Assembly (NCBI GenBank): GCA_031261385.1
Contig: JAISJS010000259.1
Coordinates: forward strand, 1 to 6,407
Source: Treponema sp.
GTDB lineage: Bacteria > Spirochaetota > Spirochaetia > Treponematales > Breznakiellaceae
DNA: 6,407 bases
Reading direction: 5' to 3'
Shown here: positions 3,910 to 6,407 of the stretch, in pieces
Numbering within the stretch: the first letter of the stretch is position 1
How the letters are laid out: every line of letters begins with the position of its first letter
Made by a program: the position numbers and the translations under genes
Notes under the pieces: model-generated
The model's database searches: none
Seen by the model: only the letters and a program-made list of their open reading frames with translations
What the model was told of the DNA's origin: nothing

Positions 3910-6407
3910 TCTTGTATCTTCCCGATTTTGACAAACCACGCGTCCTCACCGGCTTCAAGCGTTACCTGTCCTTCGGCTTTGTTCCATTCAGTTTCTGCGG
4001 CAAGAACTTCCGAGGAAACTAATTCTGAAAAATCATTCCAGGCTTTTTCCAGACGGTCTGATCCAAAGACGTACAGTCTGATACGGTCGGTCACGGCAAA
4101 ACCCATTTCCTTGCGCAGATTTTGCACACCGCGGATAAGATCACGCACATCTCCTTCACGGGAAAGTTCTTCGGTTATCTCGGTATCAAGCCCCACCGTC
4201 AATGTACCTTCGTTAAGCACCTTGAGATTGGCCTTTTCGATGCGCCTGATATCCAGTTTTTCCGCAGTTATTTCCACGGTACGATCAGCCACATCTATTG
4301 AAAGGGTAGCCCCTTCAAGAACGCCCTGGATCGCGGTCTGGCTCAGCTCTGCAATTTTAGCAGCGGCGGCCTTCATATCCTTGCCCAATTCTTTTCCAAG
4401 CACACGGAAATTGGCCTTTACCTCATACTCAACCAGGTCTTCTTCATTATCCCGGAAAACCACATTCTTTACGTTGAGTTCTTCCCGTATAATTTCTTCC
4501 ATCTCAAGAAGGACTTTTTTCTCGTCACTGTTGCGGGTTACCAGTTCCACAGTGCGCAGCGGCTGGCGGCCCTTGATATTGTACTGCGAGCGCAGACTCC
4601 GCCCCATGGAAACCGCGTGCTGAACCGCCGCCATACGGTATTCAAGATCACGGTTACGCCTGACTTCGCGGGGCACGGGAAAATCGGCAAGATGGACTGA
4701 TTCCACATCGCCTTCATTACGGAGGTTGCCCCAGATCGCGTCGGTGGTAAACGGCATGATGGGCGCCGCCACAGTGATGAGCGTTTTAAGCACATCGTAG
4801 AGGGTTCCGTAGGCTTCGAGCTTATCGGTATCATTTTCACTTTTCCAGAAACGGCGGCGGGAACGGCGTATGTACCAGTTGTTAAGCAGGTCGATAAATT
4901 CCAGAATGGGATCAACGGCCTTTGCCATATCGTAGCTGTCAAGGGCATTCCCGACTTTTTCCGCAAGCGCCTCCGCCGCGGAAAGTATCCACTGGTCAAG
5001 TGAATTTGAAGGATGATCCGGCGCGCCCGCAGGGCTTACCTTGTCGATATTGGCATAGGTGACAAAGAAGCTGTACGAATTCCACAGCGGGATAATGATG
5101 CTCTTTAATACCTCACGCACCCCATCGTCACTGTAACGGAGATCGTCGGCTTTTACCACGGCGGAGTGCATCAAAAAAAGCCGTAAGGCGTCGGCGCCAA
5201 AACTGTTGATTATTTCCATGGGATCGCTGTAATTATTAAGGCTCTTGCTCATCTTCTTGCCGTCTTCGGCAAGCACAAGGCCGCTTACAATACAATTCTT
5301 GAATGCAGGTTTTTTAAAGAGCGCCGCCGCAAGAATCGTCAGCGTATAAAACCAGCCGCGGGTCTGATCGAGGCCTTCGTTGATAAAGTCGGCGGGAAAG
5401 TGGCTGTCAAAAAATTCTTTGTTTTCAAACGGGTAATGGCTCTGGCCGTAGGGCATGGCCCCCGATTCAAACCAGCAGTCCAGTACTTCAGGTATTCGCT
5501 GCATAACGCCGCCGCACTCACACGGAATTGTGATTTTATCGACAAAATGTTTATGCAGATCCGCCGCCTCAACACCGGAAAGTTCTTTGAGTTCGGCGCG
5601 GCTCCCCACGCAGATCAATTTTCCGCAGTCGGGGCAGCGCCAGATCGGCAGCGGATTTCCCCAATAGCGGTTGCGGCTGATTGCCCAGTCCCGCGCCCCT
5701 TCAAGCCACTTGCCGAAGCGCCCGTCTTTGATATGCTCGGGCACCCAATAGATCTGATTATTCGCGTCGAGCATATCCTGTTTTATTTTTTCAACATTGA
5801 CAAACCAGGAACCCACTGCCCGGTAGATCAGCGGACTGCCGCATCTCCAGCAGTGGGGATACGCATGGAGTATCTGTTCGCGCTTTATAAGTTTCCCCTC
5901 GGCTTTAAGCCGTTCCATGATTGCCTTGTCGGCGTCCTTGACAAACATCCCCTTATAATCGGGAACCTCATCAGTAAAGCGGCATTCGGCGTCTATGGGA
6001 CATATCGTCGGAACGCCTGTCCCTTTAAGCACCCGCGCGTCATCCTCGCCAAAACCCGGAGCGGTATGCACGATCCCTGTACCGTCTTCGGTAGAGACAA
6101 AATCTCCCGGATAGGTACGGAATGCATTCTGCTCCGCCGCCTCTTTAAAATACGGAAACAGCGGCTCGTAGGTAATGCCGGTAAGGTCTGCGCCTTTCAT
6201 CTTCCAGATGACGTTGTATTCAGAGCTTTCCTTATAATAAGCGGCCAATCGCGCTTCCGCTAAAATATACTTATCATTGCCGTCCTGCACCATCACGTAA
6301 TCAATATCCGGTCCAAGCGTTAAAGCCAGATTGGAAGGCAGGGTCCAGGGCGTGGTGGTCCAGGCCAGCAGGTAGGTGTGATCATCAAACGTATCAGCCA
6401 AATTGAC
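3906..6407 (-). CDS. ileS: Isoleucyl-tRNA synthetase, eukaryotic-like (IleS2) type, C-terminal part; 5' end outside window
   Basis: Cytoplasmic class I aminoacyl-tRNA synthetase that charges tRNA-Ile with isoleucine and hydrolyses mis-charged valine. The frame is open to the right edge; the TTG at 6399-6401 is an internal Leu codon, not a start. Visible in order: the CP1 editing domain with TTTPWTLPSN near the right edge and GTGIVHTAPGFGEDD near 6045-6090; the zinc-binding CWRCG at about 5838-5852; RDWAISRNRYWG; a second zinc site with CPDCG at about 5622-5636 and CECGG; the KMSKS loop at 5241-5255; FGADALRLFLM; then the helical anticodon-binding domain and a C-terminal extension. There is no four-Cys zinc ribbon at the extreme C-terminus, and the editing and C-terminal sequence resemble the eukaryotic-like class, usually about 1030-1090 residues, so roughly 200-250 N-terminal residues with the HIGH motif are missing here. 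The TGA stop overlaps the next gene's ATG. The family is certain; the IleS2 subtype is an inference. Confidence 0.97.
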   Translation of the reverse strand, partial: VNLADTFDDHTYLLAWTTTPWTLPSNLALTLGPDIDYVMVQDGNDKYILAEARLAAYYKESSEYNVIWKMKGADLTGITYEPLFPYFKEAAEQNAFRTYPGDFVSTEDGTGIVHTAPGFGEDDARVLKGTGVPTICPIDAECRFTDEVPDYKGMFVKDADKAIMERLKAEGKLIKREQILHAYPHCWRCGSPLIYRAVGSWFVNVEKIKQDMLDANNQIYWVPEHIKDGRFGKWLEGARDWAISRNRYWGNPLPIWRCPDCGKLICVGSRAELKELSGVEAADLHKHFVDKITIPCECGGVMQRIPEVLDCWFESGAMPYGQSHYPFENKEFFDSHFPADFINEGLDQTRGWFYTLTILAAALFKKPAFKNCIVSGLVLAEDGKKMSKSLNNYSDPMEIINSFGADALRLFLMHSAVVKADDLRYSDDGVREVLKSIIIPLWNSYSFFVTYANIDKVSPAGAPDHPSNSLDQWILSAAEALAEKVGNALDSYDMAKAVDPILEFIDLLNNWYIRRSRRRFWKSENDTDKLEAYGTLYDVLKTLITVAAPIMPFTTDAIWGNLRNEGDVESVHLADFPVPREVRRNRDLEYRMAAVQHAVSMGRSLRSQYNIKGRQPLRTVELVTRNSDEKKVLLEMEEIIREELNVKNVVFRDNEEDLVEYEVKANFRVLGKELGKDMKAAAAKIAELSQTAIQGVLEGATLSIDVADRTVEITAEKLDIRRIEKANLKVLNEGTLTVGLDTEITEELSREGDVRDLIRGVQNLRKEMGFAVTDRIRLYVFGSDRLEKAWNDFSELVSSEVLAAETEWNKAEGQVTLEAGEDAWFVKIGKIQE

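Noticed and set aside
3910..3939. Longer lipoprotein start at 3939
   Set aside because: It would overlap ileS by 34 bases and lengthen an already over-long signal region; the ATGA overlap at 3909 is a more usual arrangement.
3823..4623. 266-residue plus-strand open frame
   Set aside because: Antisense to the ileS 3' end and the lipoprotein 5' end; Ser/Arg-rich composition typical of a shadow frame, with no recognisable domain.
5400..6263. 287-residue plus-strand open frame
   Set aside because: Fully antisense to well-conserved ileS sequence; no domain or ribosome site supports it.
6399..6401. TTG as a start codon for the synthetase
   Set aside because: The frame stays open to the window edge and the encoded sequence begins inside the CP1 editing domain, so the gene continues outside.

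Overview
The window looks like a piece of a treponeme (Spirochaetes) chromosome. It has moderate GC content by eye and dispersed intergenic repeats of the kind I associate with the larger-genome, gut-type treponemes. The main reason for the assignment is that ileS is followed immediately by a lipoprotein resembling Treponema pallidum TP0453, which also sits next to ileS in that species. The resemblance is recalled from memory and not searched. All five genes I can support lie on the minus strand, so transcription runs from right to left.

From right to left: (1) 6407-3906, the C-terminal ~830 residues of isoleucyl-tRNA synthetase of the eukaryotic-like IleS2 type, whose 5' end lies outside the window. 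(2) 3909-2857, a TP0453-like lipoprotein whose start codon overlaps the ileS stop as ATGA. (3) 2827-2471, a small FmdB-type zinc-ribbon protein. (4) 2462-2151, a double zinc-ribbon protein with one C-terminal membrane helix. These four are tightly spaced (4-base overlap, 29-base gap, 8-base gap) and probably form one transcription unit. (5) 1990-197, an exported protein joining a caspase-like peptidase, a PEGA-like beta domain and a C-terminal formylglycine-generating-enzyme (FGE) fold. It has its own near-consensus promoter placed so that the mRNA would be leaderless.

The non-coding parts are not plain. The 160-base gap at 1991-2150 and the ileS/lipoprotein junction at 3763-3897 each carry a ~110-135 bp block built from short repeated words. 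Each block is bounded by inverted ends, and the two share an identical 29-base core. A third, partial copy in inverted orientation lies at 47-67, so the caspase-FGE gene is flanked by 21-base inverted copies. The block at the ileS junction lies inside the lipoprotein reading frame and encodes most of its unusually long N-terminus, including part of the signal-peptide hydrophobic core. Downstream of the caspase-FGE gene (1-196) there is no gene, only three inverted repeats and the repeat fragment.

The most interesting biology is the caspase-FGE protein. Its last ~36 residues have the layout and NNC codon pattern of a diversity-generating-retroelement (DGR) variable region. No reverse transcriptase or template repeat is in the window, so this remains a candidate. 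The repeat-encoded lipoprotein N-terminus is the second main point.
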